In this document: one piece after another, positions 7,754 through 16,400 of the stretch
Numbering within the stretch: the stretch's first letter is position 1
Layout: each line of letters begins with the position of its first letter
Assembly: GCA_965977975.1 (NCBI GenBank)
Contig: CBHCZH010000048.1
Span: forward strand, 1 to 22,870
Reading direction: 5' to 3'
DNA length: 22,870 nucleotides
From: Croceibacterium_A sp965977975
GTDB lineage: Bacteria; Pseudomonadota; Alphaproteobacteria; Sphingomonadales; Sphingomonadaceae
Notes under the pieces: generated by a model
Told to the model about the DNA's origin: nothing
Database searches by the model: none
The model's input: the letters and a program-made list of their open reading frames with translations, nothing else
Translations under genes and position numbers: made by a program

Positions 7754-8899
7754 ATGGAATTTGGCTGGAACGACGACGAACGAGCCTATCGCGACCGCGT
7801 GAAATCGGTGCTGGACACCCATCTTCCGCGAGACTGGGATGAAACTGCCGTTCACGGACCAGGATCGCGCGCTCAGACCGAGTTCTCAAAACAATTCTGC
7901 AAGATCCTGGCCGATGAGGGCATGCTGATCCCCCATTGGCCGAAGGACTTCGGAGGTCAGGACGCGGAGCCGTGGGCGCATTTCATTCTCGGCGAGGAAA
8001 TCTGGGCCGCAGGCGAACCTCGCGGGCCGCAGTATATGAACGTCAACTGGATCGGCCCGGTAATGATGCGCTACGCAACGAAAGCGCAGCAGGAGCGATA
8101 TCTTCCTGAGATTACGAGCGGCTCGGTCATTTGGTGTCAGGGGTTCTCCGAACCGTCAGCGGGGTCCGATCTCGCTTCGCTTCAAACCAAGGCGGAACGG
8201 GTCGAAGGCGGATACCGCGTCAATGGCGCAAAGGTCTGGACGTCGTACGCGGGCCTCGCCGACCACTGCTTCCTGCTCGCGCGGACATCGGCGGGCAAAG
8301 GGGGGATCGTCATTTTGCTCGTTCCGATGAGCAGCGACGGAATCCAGGTGAAGGACATCCCCGCGCTGATCGGCGAAGGGGATATCCACGAGGTCTTCTT
8401 CGATGATGTCCTCGTGCCAGAGGAAAACCGGCTGGGCGAGGAAGGCCAGGCCTGGGAGATCATCTCGTATGCGCTGCAGAACGAGCGGATCGGCATCCCG
8501 CGGTACGCCTTTGCCCGCCGAATTCTCGATCGCGCGATCGCCAAGCTCAAGGCCGAAGGCCGCTTCGAGGACCCGGTGATCCGCGATCGGGCCGGCCGCG
8601 TCCTCGCCAAGGTCGAGGCCGCGCGGATGATGGTCTACCGGGTTGTCGATGAGCGCGCCAAGGGCATGCCTCCATCCGCCTTCGGCAATCTGGCGCGCTT
8701 CGCTGTCGTTCAGGCCGACCACGCGGTGTCGGACTTCATGCTCGAATTCATGCCCGATGGCATGCTCGGTGACGATCCGATGCAGCAGGCGCATCATCAA
8801 CGCGCGATCGCCGCGGGTATCGCGTCCGGCGCGGCCGAGATTCAACTCAATCTGGCGGCTCGCCGTCATCTTGGCCTTCCCAGTGAGAGGCAAGCGTGA
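7754..8899 (+). CDS. Acyl-CoA dehydrogenase, catalytic subunit (first pair)
   Basis: A 381-residue FAD enzyme that desaturates an acyl-CoA thioester between C2 and C3 and passes electrons to ETF. Start ATG at 7754 has GGGAG six bases upstream. The FAD/substrate motif WCQGFSEPSAGSDL spans residues 127-140 and matches the steroid-type FadE26/FadE28 signature. The catalytic base is probably Glu244 in LQNERIGIP, the helix-G position used by FadE26-like and isovaleryl-CoA dehydrogenases. The C-terminal site used by medium-chain enzymes reads ASGAAEIQ with no Glu there, which supports this. The stop overlaps the next start by 4 bases (GTGA). The next gene encodes a partner lacking the Glu, so an alpha2beta2 enzyme is likely. 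The substrate is probably a bulky CoA ester, an inference. Confidence 0.92.
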   Translation: MEFGWNDDERAYRDRVKSVLDTHLPRDWDETAVHGPGSRAQTEFSKQFCKILADEGMLIPHWPKDFGGQDAEPWAHFILGEEIWAAGEPRGPQYMNVNWIGPVMMRYATKAQQERYLPEITSGSVIWCQGFSEPSAGSDLASLQTKAERVEGGYRVNGAKVWTSYAGLADHCFLLARTSAGKGGIVILLVPMSSDGIQVKDIPALIGEGDIHEVFFDDVLVPEENRLGEEGQAWEIISYALQNERIGIPRYAFARRILDRAIAKLKAEGRFEDPVIRDRAGRVLAKVEAARMMVYRVVDERAKGMPPSAFGNLARFAVVQADHAVSDFMLEFMPDGMLGDDPMQQAHHQRAIAAGIASGAAEIQLNLAARRHLGLPSERQA

Positions 8900-9822
8900 A
8901 CTTCGAACTCAACGACAATCAGGTCGCCATCCTCGACGGCCTCGGCCAGCTCATCGCCCAGCTGAAGATCGAGGCACCGAAAGTGCCAACCGTTTGCGCC
9001 TTTTCCCAGGCGCTCGATGCGGAGCTCCAGGCATCGGGCTTTCTCGACATCGCTCGCGAAGAAGACTTCACCCTGGTCGATGCCGCCTTGGTCGTCGAAA
9101 GGGTGGCCCGTTTGCCGCTGAGCGCGGAAGCCGCGGCCTCCGCGCTGGTCGGCCCATTGCTGGCCGCGGGCGAATTCGAGCGGCCGCTGGCCCTCGCGCG
9201 CGGCTCTGCAACTTCCCCCGCACGGTTCCTGCCGCAGGCCAAAACGCTGCTCGTCGACACGGGTAGCAGCGCCGAACTGATCAAGGTCGATCCAGCACGA
9301 GTGCGGGCTGTCGAGAGCCTTTTCGCCTATCCCTATGGCCGGCTCGATGGAACTGCGGGCCTCGAAGTGCGACCTCTTCCCGCGTCCATCCTGCCGGCGA
9401 TGCGCCGGCGTTGGCGGCTGGCTATTGCCGTCGAGGCTGCCGGGCTGATGAGTGCCGCGATCGAGACGGTGCTCGACCACGTCAAGACGCGAAACCAATT
9501 CGGACGCCCGCTCGGTTCGTTCCAGGCCGTGCAGCACCGGCTCGCCATGGCGGCCACCACCATGGAAGCGTCCAAATGGCTTGCGCTGCGGGCCGCCTGG
9601 TCCGACGAGGAAGGCGACTGCGCCACGGCCGCAACCTATGTCCAGGATGCGATACCGACGCTGACCTACGACCTCCATCAGTTCTGCGGTGCCATGGGTC
9701 TGACGCTCGAATTCGATCTCCATCTGTGGACCTATCGCCTCAAGGCTCTCCTCGGCGAACTGGGCGGGAGCAGTGCGCAGGCCCAAGCGGCCGCGAGCAG
9801 CGTTTGGGATCAGGCGGCCTGA
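8896..9822 (+). CDS. Acyl-CoA dehydrogenase-like, non-catalytic partner subunit (first pair)
   Basis: A 308-residue short acyl-CoA dehydrogenase homologue starting with GTG at 8896, four bases inside the previous gene, which implies translational coupling. The family fold is visible at the C-terminus (VKTRNQFGRPLGSFQAVQHR, then FCGAMGLTLEFDLH). At the helix-G position where the partner has NERIG, this protein reads MRRRWRLAIAVEAAG and has no catalytic Glu. The N-terminal half is short and lacks the WCQGFSEP motif. In steroid-degrading actinobacteria such proteins (FadE27, FadE29) complete the FAD pocket of the catalytic subunit in a heterotetramer. I infer the same role here. It is not expected to be an active enzyme alone. 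Confidence 0.88.
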   Translation: MNFELNDNQVAILDGLGQLIAQLKIEAPKVPTVCAFSQALDAELQASGFLDIAREEDFTLVDAALVVERVARLPLSAEAAASALVGPLLAAGEFERPLALARGSATSPARFLPQAKTLLVDTGSSAELIKVDPARVRAVESLFAYPYGRLDGTAGLEVRPLPASILPAMRRRWRLAIAVEAAGLMSAAIETVLDHVKTRNQFGRPLGSFQAVQHRLAMAATTMEASKWLALRAAWSDEEGDCATAATYVQDAIPTLTYDLHQFCGAMGLTLEFDLHLWTYRLKALLGELGGSSAQAQAAASSVWDQAA

Positions 9823-9826
9823 CCAT

Positions 9827-10951
9827 ATGAGCGGGGATCTCGATCAGTTTCGCCGCGCAGCGCGTGCATGGCTCGCGGCGAATGTCCCGGGCGAGGAAGC
9901 GCCGTTCGAAGGTCCGGAATCGCGCGAATTCGTCTTGGCGTGGCAGCGCCGGATGTACGAGGGCGGCTGGGCCGGCCTGACCTGGCCCAGGGAATATGGC
10001 GGGCGCGATCTCAGCGTCGACGAGCAAATCATCTGGTTTGAGGAATATGCCCGTGCGGGTGCGCCAAGCACCCACAGCGCCTCCTTCGTGGGCGTGAATC
10101 ACGCCGGCCCCACGCTGATCGCGTGCGCCAGCGAGGCCCAAAAGGCGCTCCACCTTCCCAAGATTCTAAAGGGCGAGGCAATCTGGTGCCAGGGCTTTTC
10201 CGAGCCGGGATCGGGTTCCGACCTCGCATCCTTGCGTTGCAAAGGCCGGATCGAGGGTGACGAGATCGTTGTCGATGGCCAGAAGATCTGGTCCAGCTAT
10301 GCCGACATCGCCGATTATCAGGAGTTGCTCATCCGGACGGACCCCGACAGCGAGCGGCACAAGGGCCTCTCCTGGGTCATCTGTCCGATGGATCTTCCTG
10401 GCATTGAAGTCCGCCCCATCAACACGATGGCCGGACCCGCCAAGTTCTGCGAGGTCTTCTACGACAGCGTCCGCCTGCCGATCGACGAGGCGGTTGTCGG
10501 TGGCCTCCACAACGGCTGGAAGACGGCGATGGCAACGCTCAGCTTCGAGCGCGGCACGGCAAGCCTTGCTCTGCAGATCACCCTTGCCGACAAGGCGGAA
10601 GAATTGACGCGCGACTGCAACGATCCGATGCTTTCGGCAACGATCGCGGATTTGCGCGCCGATGCCGCAGCATTGCGCGCAATGAGCTACAGCTTCGCCG
10701 CATCATGCGCAAAGGGCACGCCAGGGTCCGAAGGCTCACTGATCCGTCTCTATTTTGCCGAACTGGCAAAGCGGGTGACCGCGGCCGCTGTCGATCTCTA
10801 CGGCATCGGCTCTCCGCAACTGGAAGGCGGCGCGCACAGCTGGGCCTATGAGTATCTCGACGCCTATTCCGAGACGATCGCTGGCGGCACCGCGGAAATC
10901 CAGCGCAACATTATCGGTGAGCGGGTCCTTGGCCTGCCGAAGGGCAAGTGA
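9827..10951 (+). CDS. Acyl-CoA dehydrogenase, catalytic subunit (second pair)
   Basis: A 374-residue FAD acyl-CoA dehydrogenase. I choose the ATG at 9827 (MSGDLDQFRRAARAWLAANV), four bases after the previous stop. An earlier in-frame start would overlap the previous gene by about 50 bases and adds an Arg-rich stretch unlike the family. WCQGFSEPGSGSDL spans residues 120-133. The probable catalytic base is Glu241 in LSFERGTASLA. The C-terminus AGGTAEIQRNIIGERVLGLP has Gly where medium-chain enzymes have their Glu. It is distinct from the first catalytic subunit but of the same steroid-type class, so the operon encodes two separate dehydrogenases rather than one duplicated recently. Two successive desaturation steps, or two chain lengths, are possible explanations. 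Confidence 0.92.
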   Translation: MSGDLDQFRRAARAWLAANVPGEEAPFEGPESREFVLAWQRRMYEGGWAGLTWPREYGGRDLSVDEQIIWFEEYARAGAPSTHSASFVGVNHAGPTLIACASEAQKALHLPKILKGEAIWCQGFSEPGSGSDLASLRCKGRIEGDEIVVDGQKIWSSYADIADYQELLIRTDPDSERHKGLSWVICPMDLPGIEVRPINTMAGPAKFCEVFYDSVRLPIDEAVVGGLHNGWKTAMATLSFERGTASLALQITLADKAEELTRDCNDPMLSATIADLRADAAALRAMSYSFAASCAKGTPGSEGSLIRLYFAELAKRVTAAAVDLYGIGSPQLEGGAHSWAYEYLDAYSETIAGGTAEIQRNIIGERVLGLPKGK

Positions 10952-11919
10952 TGTCAGGCTTTCCCGATCTTTCCGAACAGCTTGAAATAGTCGAAAGCTT
11001 CACCCGGCCCGCCGAAGGCCTGTTTCCCGTCGCCCGCCTCCAGCACGCCAGCAACGACGATTACGCGCGGTGGCAGGAGCTTGCCGAACTAGGCTGGCTC
11101 GGCATCAGCCTGCCGGAAGGCTCGGGGGGAATTGGCCTCACGGCAATCGAGGAACTGCTGGCAGCGCATGTTTTCGGCCGCCACCTGCTGCCTCCGGGCT
11201 TTCTTGCGACCGTCGTCGCCATCCATGCGCTGGACCGGGCCGGGGAACCGGAAGCCGTCGCTGCCGGGCTCTCCGGCGCGAAGCGGGCGGCGTTCGTGAT
11301 CGCAAGAGGCAGTGAAACGATCGGCATCGAGCCGTGCGGTGCCGACTGGATGCTGGAGATGGCGCCCGATTCAATGACCGTTTTCGAAACCCGACGGCAA
11401 TCGGGGAACGAGCAAACTCTGCACTGGGGCCGTCCGCTCGATCGCGTCGAAACCGGCCCGGCGATCGCGCGAAGCGATGATGGATCGCTGCTGGCCTTCG
11501 CGCGCATCATGATCGCGGGGCACCTTGCCGGGATAGCAAGCGAGACCGCCGACCGGGCCGTGGAATTTGCGAAATTCCGCGAACAATTCGGCCAGCCGAT
11601 CGGCGCATTCCAGGCGGTGAAGCATCATTGCGCCAACATGGCGATATCCGCTTATGCCGCCCGCGAACTCGCCACCTACGCTGCGATCGCATTGGCCGAA
11701 GAGCGCGAGGAGGCGCGCGCGCTCGCCGAATCCGCGCTCAATTTCGCTATACGGGCTGCGCGCGCCAATGCCGGCACAAACATCCAGGTGCATGGCGGGA
11801 TAGGTTTCTCCGCCGAAAGCGACGCGCACCAGTTTCTGAAAGCCGCCCATCTACTCGAGGCAGCAGCGGGCGGCATCAGCGCGTCACGCCGGCGGTTGGC
11901 AGGACTCCCGATAGCCTGA
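10951..11919 (+). CDS. Acyl-CoA dehydrogenase-like, non-catalytic partner subunit (second pair)
   Basis: A 322-residue acyl-CoA dehydrogenase homologue. The ATG at 10951 shares its first base with the preceding TGA; a GTG at 10948 is an alternative that adds one residue. Fold markers are WLGISLPEGSGGIGLTAIEE in the N-terminal part, REQFGQPIGAFQAVKHH and QVHGGIGFSAESDAHQFLKA in the C-terminal part. The helix-G position reads LAFARIMIAGHLAG, with no catalytic Glu, and the WCQGFSEP motif is absent. This matches the FadE27/FadE29-type partner role and pairs with the gene just upstream. The last codons sit inside the hairpin that ends the operon. Confidence 0.88.
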   Translation: MSGFPDLSEQLEIVESFTRPAEGLFPVARLQHASNDDYARWQELAELGWLGISLPEGSGGIGLTAIEELLAAHVFGRHLLPPGFLATVVAIHALDRAGEPEAVAAGLSGAKRAAFVIARGSETIGIEPCGADWMLEMAPDSMTVFETRRQSGNEQTLHWGRPLDRVETGPAIARSDDGSLLAFARIMIAGHLAGIASETADRAVEFAKFREQFGQPIGAFQAVKHHCANMAISAYAARELATYAAIALAEEREEARALAESALNFAIRAARANAGTNIQVHGGIGFSAESDAHQFLKAAHLLEAAAGGISASRRRLAGLPIA

Positions 11920-11937
11920 CACGGCATTCGGGAGTCC
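11902..11937. terminator. Hairpin between convergent operons, overlapping the stop codon
   Basis: GGACTCCCGA at 11902-11911 pairs perfectly with TCGGGAGTCC at 11928-11937 across a 16-base loop that contains the TGA of the last acyl-CoA dehydrogenase gene. The opposite operon ends at 11959. The position suits a bidirectional terminator, but no T-run follows on either strand, so stable 3' ends or anti-collision function are alternatives. Confidence 0.5.
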
Positions 11938-11958
11938 ATGGGCGCGATACTCAGCCAG

Positions 11959-12384
11959 TCAGCCTTGAACCCTCAGGCCGGCCGCCTCGATTCCGGCAAC
12001 CGAGCAGGTCTCGTCATTGTCCGAAGTGTCGCCCGAAATGCCAACAGCGCCGATCGGTGCGCCCTTGCCGTCGACCACGATAACGCCGCCCGGCGCCGGG
12101 ATAAGGCCCTGCGGCGCTGCTGCCGCCGCCGCCGCTATGAATGTGGGACGGTCGCCCGCGATTTCGGCCACGACACGTGACGACACACCGAGGAAAAGGG
12201 CCCCGCAGGCTTTGCCGCTCGCAATCTGAAGGCGGCCGATCGAGGATCCGTCCTGCCGTTGAAAGGCGATGAGATGGCCGCCCGCATCCACCACCGCGAC
12301 GGCGAGCGGTTTCAGTTTCAGCTCCGCCGCCTTGGCGAAGGCTGCCTCGCAAATCGTGTTTGCCTGTGCAAGGGTGATGGTCAT
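11959..12384 (-). CDS. glcG: GlcG/HbpS-like protein
   Basis: A 141-residue protein of the GlcG/HbpS family (roughly 130-150 residues). Members are often found with glycolate oxidase genes; some relatives bind heme or cobalamin, and the role in glycolate metabolism is unclear. Typical motifs are VAVVDAGGHLIAFQRQDGSS and GGVIVVDGKGAPIGAVGISG. A run of eight alanines follows TFI in the middle. I use the ATG at 12384, which has an AAGGA ribosome site and lies 2 bases after the glcF stop; a TTG at 12390 would add two residues. It is the last gene of the seven-gene minus-strand operon. Confidence 0.85.
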   Translation of the reverse strand: MTITLAQANTICEAAFAKAAELKLKPLAVAVVDAGGHLIAFQRQDGSSIGRLQIASGKACGALFLGVSSRVVAEIAGDRPTFIAAAAAAAPQGLIPAPGGVIVVDGKGAPIGAVGISGDTSDNDETCSVAGIEAAGLRVQG

Positions 12385-12386
12385 CG

Positions 12387-13700
12387 TCAATTCCTTTCCA
12401 GTTCGGGCAGGCCGACGGGCCGTTCGCCGCCCGTCGCCCAGTCGAGAAGCTCAATCGTGTGGACGACCGGCAGGTTCGCCGCCTTGCCGATCTGAACGGC
12501 GCAGCCGATGTTGCCGGTCGCGACCACATCGGCGCCGAGGACGGCGAGGCTCGCGGCCTTGCGGCGAGCCAGTTGGCCGGAAATCTCCGGCTGGAGAATG
12601 TTGTAGGTCCCCGCCGATCCGCAACACAGATGCGCGTCCGCCGGAAGGCAGACAGTAAAGCCTGCTTTCTCCAGAAGCGATTTCGGCAGGTCACCAATCC
12701 GTTGCCCATGCAGGAGCGAGCAAGCGGGATGGTACGCGACGGTCAGCTTCGCCGCGTCGGGGCAAAGATGGGGCTCAAGATCGCAGCCAACCAGGACTTC
12801 GCTGATGTCCTTTGCCAGCGCCGCGCAAGCTTCGGCCTTTTGCGCATAGCCGGGATCGTCCGAGAGGATGTGGCCGTAATCCTTCAGAACTGTGCCGCAA
12901 CCCGACGCCGTGGTGACGATGGCGACGACATCGCCTTTCTCCATTTCCGCCATCCATGCATCGACGTTGTTACGAGCCGCCGCCTTCGCGGCCGCTTCCC
13001 GCCCCATATGTTGCACGAGCGCCCCGCAGCACTTTTCCTCGCGCGCAAAAACAACGCCGTAGCCGAGACGCGCGAGAAGGCGCGCAGCCGCCGCTTGATA
13101 TTGGGGCTTTAGCACCGGCTCGGCGCAGCCCTGCAACATGATGATGCGTCCAAGCGACGCGCCCTCCGGCTTGCTGTCATGCACCGGCATTCGCACGGGG
13201 ATCCTGTCGGGGGCTAGCGCGACCATGGCCGCCAGCGGGCGCGTCAGCTTGCTCAATTGGAAAATCGGCGCGAACAGTTTTCCGAGCGGCGCGAGGGCGA
13301 GGGCCAGACTGAAGCGGCCCGGATACGGAAGCACCGCGGCCAGCAAGCTACGCCAGAAGCGCTCGTGCAGAGGCCTGGTATAGTGATCCTCGATATAGCT
13401 CCGCGCATGATCGACGAGACGCATGTAGTTCACGCCCGAGGGGCAGGTCGTCATGCATGACAGACATGAAAGGCACCGATCGATATGCGTCACCAGCTTT
13501 GCATCCGGCGTGCGTCCGTTCTCAAGCATGTCCTTGATGAGATAAATTCGTCCGCGAGGAGAATCGAGTTCATCGCCGAGCAGGACATAGGTCGGGCACG
13601 TCGCCGTACAGAAGCCGCAGTGGACGCATTTCCGGATGATCTGTTCCGAAGTGGCGACCTGGGGGTCGATCAGCTGCTCTGAGGAAAAGTTCGTCTGCAT
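12387..13700 (-). CDS. glcF: Glycolate oxidase iron-sulfur subunit GlcF-like
   Basis: A 437-residue iron-sulfur subunit of a membrane-associated 2-hydroxy acid oxidase (GlcDEF). Two ferredoxin-type clusters are visible: C25, C28, C31, C35 in CVHCGFCTATCP, and C76, C79, C82, C86 in CLSCLSCMTTCP. Two cysteine-rich CCG domains follow (KCCGALVQHMG and LCCGSAGTYNI). All are the expected features, so the protein should be able to pass electrons from GlcDE to the respiratory chain. It starts 3 bases after the glcE stop. Cys-rich (CCG) relatives such as GlpC or LutA are alternatives, but the glcD-glcE-glcF order argues for GlcF. Confidence 0.93.
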   Translation of the reverse strand: MQTNFSSEQLIDPQVATSEQIIRKCVHCGFCTATCPTYVLLGDELDSPRGRIYLIKDMLENGRTPDAKLVTHIDRCLSCLSCMTTCPSGVNYMRLVDHARSYIEDHYTRPLHERFWRSLLAAVLPYPGRFSLALALAPLGKLFAPIFQLSKLTRPLAAMVALAPDRIPVRMPVHDSKPEGASLGRIIMLQGCAEPVLKPQYQAAAARLLARLGYGVVFAREEKCCGALVQHMGREAAAKAAARNNVDAWMAEMEKGDVVAIVTTASGCGTVLKDYGHILSDDPGYAQKAEACAALAKDISEVLVGCDLEPHLCPDAAKLTVAYHPACSLLHGQRIGDLPKSLLEKAGFTVCLPADAHLCCGSAGTYNILQPEISGQLARRKAASLAVLGADVVATGNIGCAVQIGKAANLPVVHTIELLDWATGGERPVGLPELERN

Positions 13701-13703
13701 CGA

Positions 13704-14867
13704 TCAGAACCGGCCGGTTTCGAACACGCCCAAGGGATCGAAGGCGCGGCGCACTCGCTCTTCCAGCGCAGCGAGTGCCGGAGGCTGCGGATGCAGTGCC
13801 GGAACCGTGGCGCGCGTTTCGGAATCCGCGCGCATCAGCATGGCATGACCGAACCGCTGCGTGGCGGCGGCGCGGATCACGGCGGATGGCTGTTCACTGA
13901 CGAGCCAGATCAGGCCGCCGGCCCAGTCCATCATCCAATGACTATCGGCGGGCGCGAGCGCGGCGATGAACCCTGGCGCCTCGCGCGGAGGCAGGCTGAT
14001 CCGCCACAAGCAACCGGCCACGGACAAGGGAGAAAGATCACGCAGGGCCGTCCAGATCGAACGACCCTCGCTTGCGCCGATGCGGCAAAACGGTCTGCCC
14101 CGGGTCATGGCCTCCACCATCGAGCTGCGCGAAGCCACGGACGGTTCAAACCCTTGAAGCCGGATTGCGGTCACTGAGTGTTCGCGGAGCACGCCTGGCG
14201 GCGCAAACGCCGCAGCGGCGATTTCCGCCTGGCTGCAAAGCAGGGTAGCCATGGCGCTCCAGGCCTCCACCGGCGTCAGGCCCTCGCAGGTCATCGTCAC
14301 CCTGCACGTCGAGCGCGGCGACACTTTCAAAGTGACTTCGGTCAATGCCGCAAGCCGTCCCCAGCTGCCGCACATCAGCTTCGGGAGGTCATAGCCCGTG
14401 ACATTCTTCACCACCTTTGCGCCGGCCTTGAAAAGCTCGCTTCGCCCCGAAACGGCTGCAAAGCCGAGCAAATGGTCGCGGACCGCGCCCCGCGTCAGAC
14501 GCTGCGATCCGGAAAAACCCGAAGCCACGACGCCCCCGATCGTCGAGCGTCCGGCAGCGCCTCCGAAGACAGGCCCCATGTCGGGCGGATCGAAGGCCAG
14601 CATCTGCCCTTCCGCCTCGATTGCAGCCTCGATCTCGTCGAGCGGCGTGGCCGCACCGGCGGTGATGACCAGTTCAGCCGGGTCGTAGTCGATGATCCCG
14701 CTGAAAGCGTCCATTGATAGTCGGTCGACCTCAGGCTCCGGCCCGCCGATTTCAGCCTTCGTACCGCCTCCCGTGATGGCGAGTTTGCGGCCATCGCGCG
14801 CCGCATCACGCACGATCGCGCACAATTCGGCAGCATTGCCTGCCCTGCGGAATCCGTTGTCCTTCAT
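13704..14867 (-). CDS. glcE: Glycolate oxidase FAD-binding subunit GlcE-like
   Basis: A 387-residue FAD-binding (PCMH-type) subunit that partners GlcD. The FAD-binding segments ITGGGTKAEIGGP and FDPPDMGPVFGGAAGRSTIG, then GAKVVKNVTGYDLPKLMCGS, are characteristic of GlcE. The ATG at 14867 overlaps the glcD stop by one base (TGATG), which fixes the start and implies translational coupling; the frame is open upstream but inside glcD. E. coli GlcE is about 350 residues, so this one is slightly long. Family assignment is firm; the actual 2-hydroxy acid substrate is unknown. Confidence 0.92.
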   Translation of the reverse strand: MKDNGFRRAGNAAELCAIVRDAARDGRKLAITGGGTKAEIGGPEPEVDRLSMDAFSGIIDYDPAELVITAGAATPLDEIEAAIEAEGQMLAFDPPDMGPVFGGAAGRSTIGGVVASGFSGSQRLTRGAVRDHLLGFAAVSGRSELFKAGAKVVKNVTGYDLPKLMCGSWGRLAALTEVTLKVSPRSTCRVTMTCEGLTPVEAWSAMATLLCSQAEIAAAAFAPPGVLREHSVTAIRLQGFEPSVASRSSMVEAMTRGRPFCRIGASEGRSIWTALRDLSPLSVAGCLWRISLPPREAPGFIAALAPADSHWMMDWAGGLIWLVSEQPSAVIRAAATQRFGHAMLMRADSETRATVPALHPQPPALAALEERVRRAFDPLGVFETGRF

Positions 14868-16360
14868 CACAATCTGGGGATGTCGGGAAAGCGCAGCTGG
14901 CCATTGTGGACGTGCATCCGCCCCAGCTCGGCGCATCGATGCAAAGTCGGAAACACCTTGCCGGGATTGAGCAAGGATTCCGGATCGAAGGCGCATTTCA
15001 CGCGCTGCTGCTGCTTTAGGTCATCCTCGCCGAACATCTCGGGCATGAGATCCCGCTTCTCAACCCCGACGCCATGTTCGCCGGTCAAGACGCCGCCGAC
15101 CTCGACGCAAAGACGCAGGATATCGTTGCCGAACTCTTCGGCACGGTCGAGCTCGCCCGGCTTGTTCGCATCGTAGAGAATGAGCGGGTGGAGATTGCCA
15201 TCCCCGGCATGGAACACATTGGCGACATCGAGACCGTAATGCTCGGATAGCTCCGCCATGCGCTTGAGGACGGCGGGAAGCTTGCGCCGCGGGATCGTGC
15301 CATCCATGCAATAATAGTCGGGCGCGAGCCGGCCTACGGCCGGAAACGCGGCCTTGCGCCCCGCCCAAAAAGCCGCTCGCTCCTGCTCGCTGGTCGAGAC
15401 ACGTGAATAGGTTGCACCGTTGGCGCGAGCGATCCGCTCGACCTGTTCGAGCAAGTGCGCGCATTCTGCCTCGACGCCATCGAGCTCGACGATCAGCAGC
15501 GCCTCGACATCGAGCGGATATCCGACCTGCACGAAGGCCTCGGCTGCCTCGATGGCGAGCCTGTCCATCATCTCCATCCCGGCGGGGATGATTCCGCCTG
15601 CGATGACATCGGCCACGCACTGCCCCGCGCTCTCAACCGTTGGGAAGCCGACCAATATGGCGCGAGCGGTCTGCGGAGTTGGTAGCAGCCGGACCGTGAC
15701 TTCGGTGACGACGCCGATCAGACCCTCCGACCCGACGACAATCCCCAGCAGATCCAGACCAGCGGCGTCGAATGTCCGTCCCCCGAGCCGGATGATCTCA
15801 CCATCCATCATCACCAATTCGGCGCCGAGTACATTGTTCGTCGTCAGCCCATACTTGAGGCAATGCACCCCGCCGGAATTCTCCGCGACGTTTCCGCCGA
15901 TCGAGCACGCGATTTGGCTCGAGGGATCGGGCGCATAGTATAGCCCCGCGTGCTGCACCGCCTGCGTGATGGCGAGGTTGGTGACCCCGGGCTGGACCAC
16001 TGCGAGGCGGTCTTCATAGTCGATATCCAAGATCGCCTTGAACTTGCCGAGCCCCAGCAACACCGCATCGGCGAGCGGAAGTGCGCCGCCGGAAAGCGAT
16101 GTGCCCGAACCGCGGGGGACGACCTTGACGCCTTCGCGATGACACCAGGCGAGCGCCTCGCTGACCTGTCCCGTCGTCTCCGGCAGGACGACCAGCATCG
16201 GCACCTGGCGATAGGCAGTCAGTCCGTCGCTTTCATAGGGACGCAGGCCCGTCTCGTCGCTGATCACATTGCCATCGCCGACGATAGCGCGCATCGCGAC
16301 GGCAATCTCGCCGCGCCTTGCGATGACCGCGCGGTCCGGTTCCGGCATTCTGATCGACAC
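14867..16360 (-). CDS. glcD: Glycolate oxidase subunit GlcD-like (FAD-linked 2-hydroxy acid oxidase)
   Basis: A 497-residue FAD enzyme of the GlcD/D-lactate dehydrogenase family; E. coli GlcD is 499. The PCMH FAD-binding motif is VVPRGSGTSLSGGALPLAD near residues 86-104. SQIACSIGGNVAENSGGVHC follows, and the catalytic C-terminal part has FHAGDGNLHPLILYD and GVLTGEHGVGVEK. I favour a GTG start at 16360, since AGAAGG lies 9 bases upstream; the ATG at 16348 is 4 codons later with a poor ribosome site. It begins 40 bases after the ferredoxin gene. Being in one operon with P450 and Rieske genes is unusual for a plain glycolate oxidase and suggests a pathway-specific 2-hydroxy acid. Confidence 0.92.
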   Translation of the reverse strand: MSIRMPEPDRAVIARRGEIAVAMRAIVGDGNVISDETGLRPYESDGLTAYRQVPMLVVLPETTGQVSEALAWCHREGVKVVPRGSGTSLSGGALPLADAVLLGLGKFKAILDIDYEDRLAVVQPGVTNLAITQAVQHAGLYYAPDPSSQIACSIGGNVAENSGGVHCLKYGLTTNNVLGAELVMMDGEIIRLGGRTFDAAGLDLLGIVVGSEGLIGVVTEVTVRLLPTPQTARAILVGFPTVESAGQCVADVIAGGIIPAGMEMMDRLAIEAAEAFVQVGYPLDVEALLIVELDGVEAECAHLLEQVERIARANGATYSRVSTSEQERAAFWAGRKAAFPAVGRLAPDYYCMDGTIPRRKLPAVLKRMAELSEHYGLDVANVFHAGDGNLHPLILYDANKPGELDRAEEFGNDILRLCVEVGGVLTGEHGVGVEKRDLMPEMFGEDDLKQQQRVKCAFDPESLLNPGKVFPTLHRCAELGRMHVHNGQLRFPDIPRL

Positions 16361-16400
16361 GTATCGAGACCTTCTCGTCAGCCAAGCCGCGCGAGTGCTA

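Noticed and set aside
9773..9826. Upstream start at 9773 for the third acyl-CoA dehydrogenase gene
   Set aside because: It would overlap the preceding gene by 50 bases and add an Arg-rich peptide not seen in the family. The ATG at 9827 fits the family start and the tight gene spacing.
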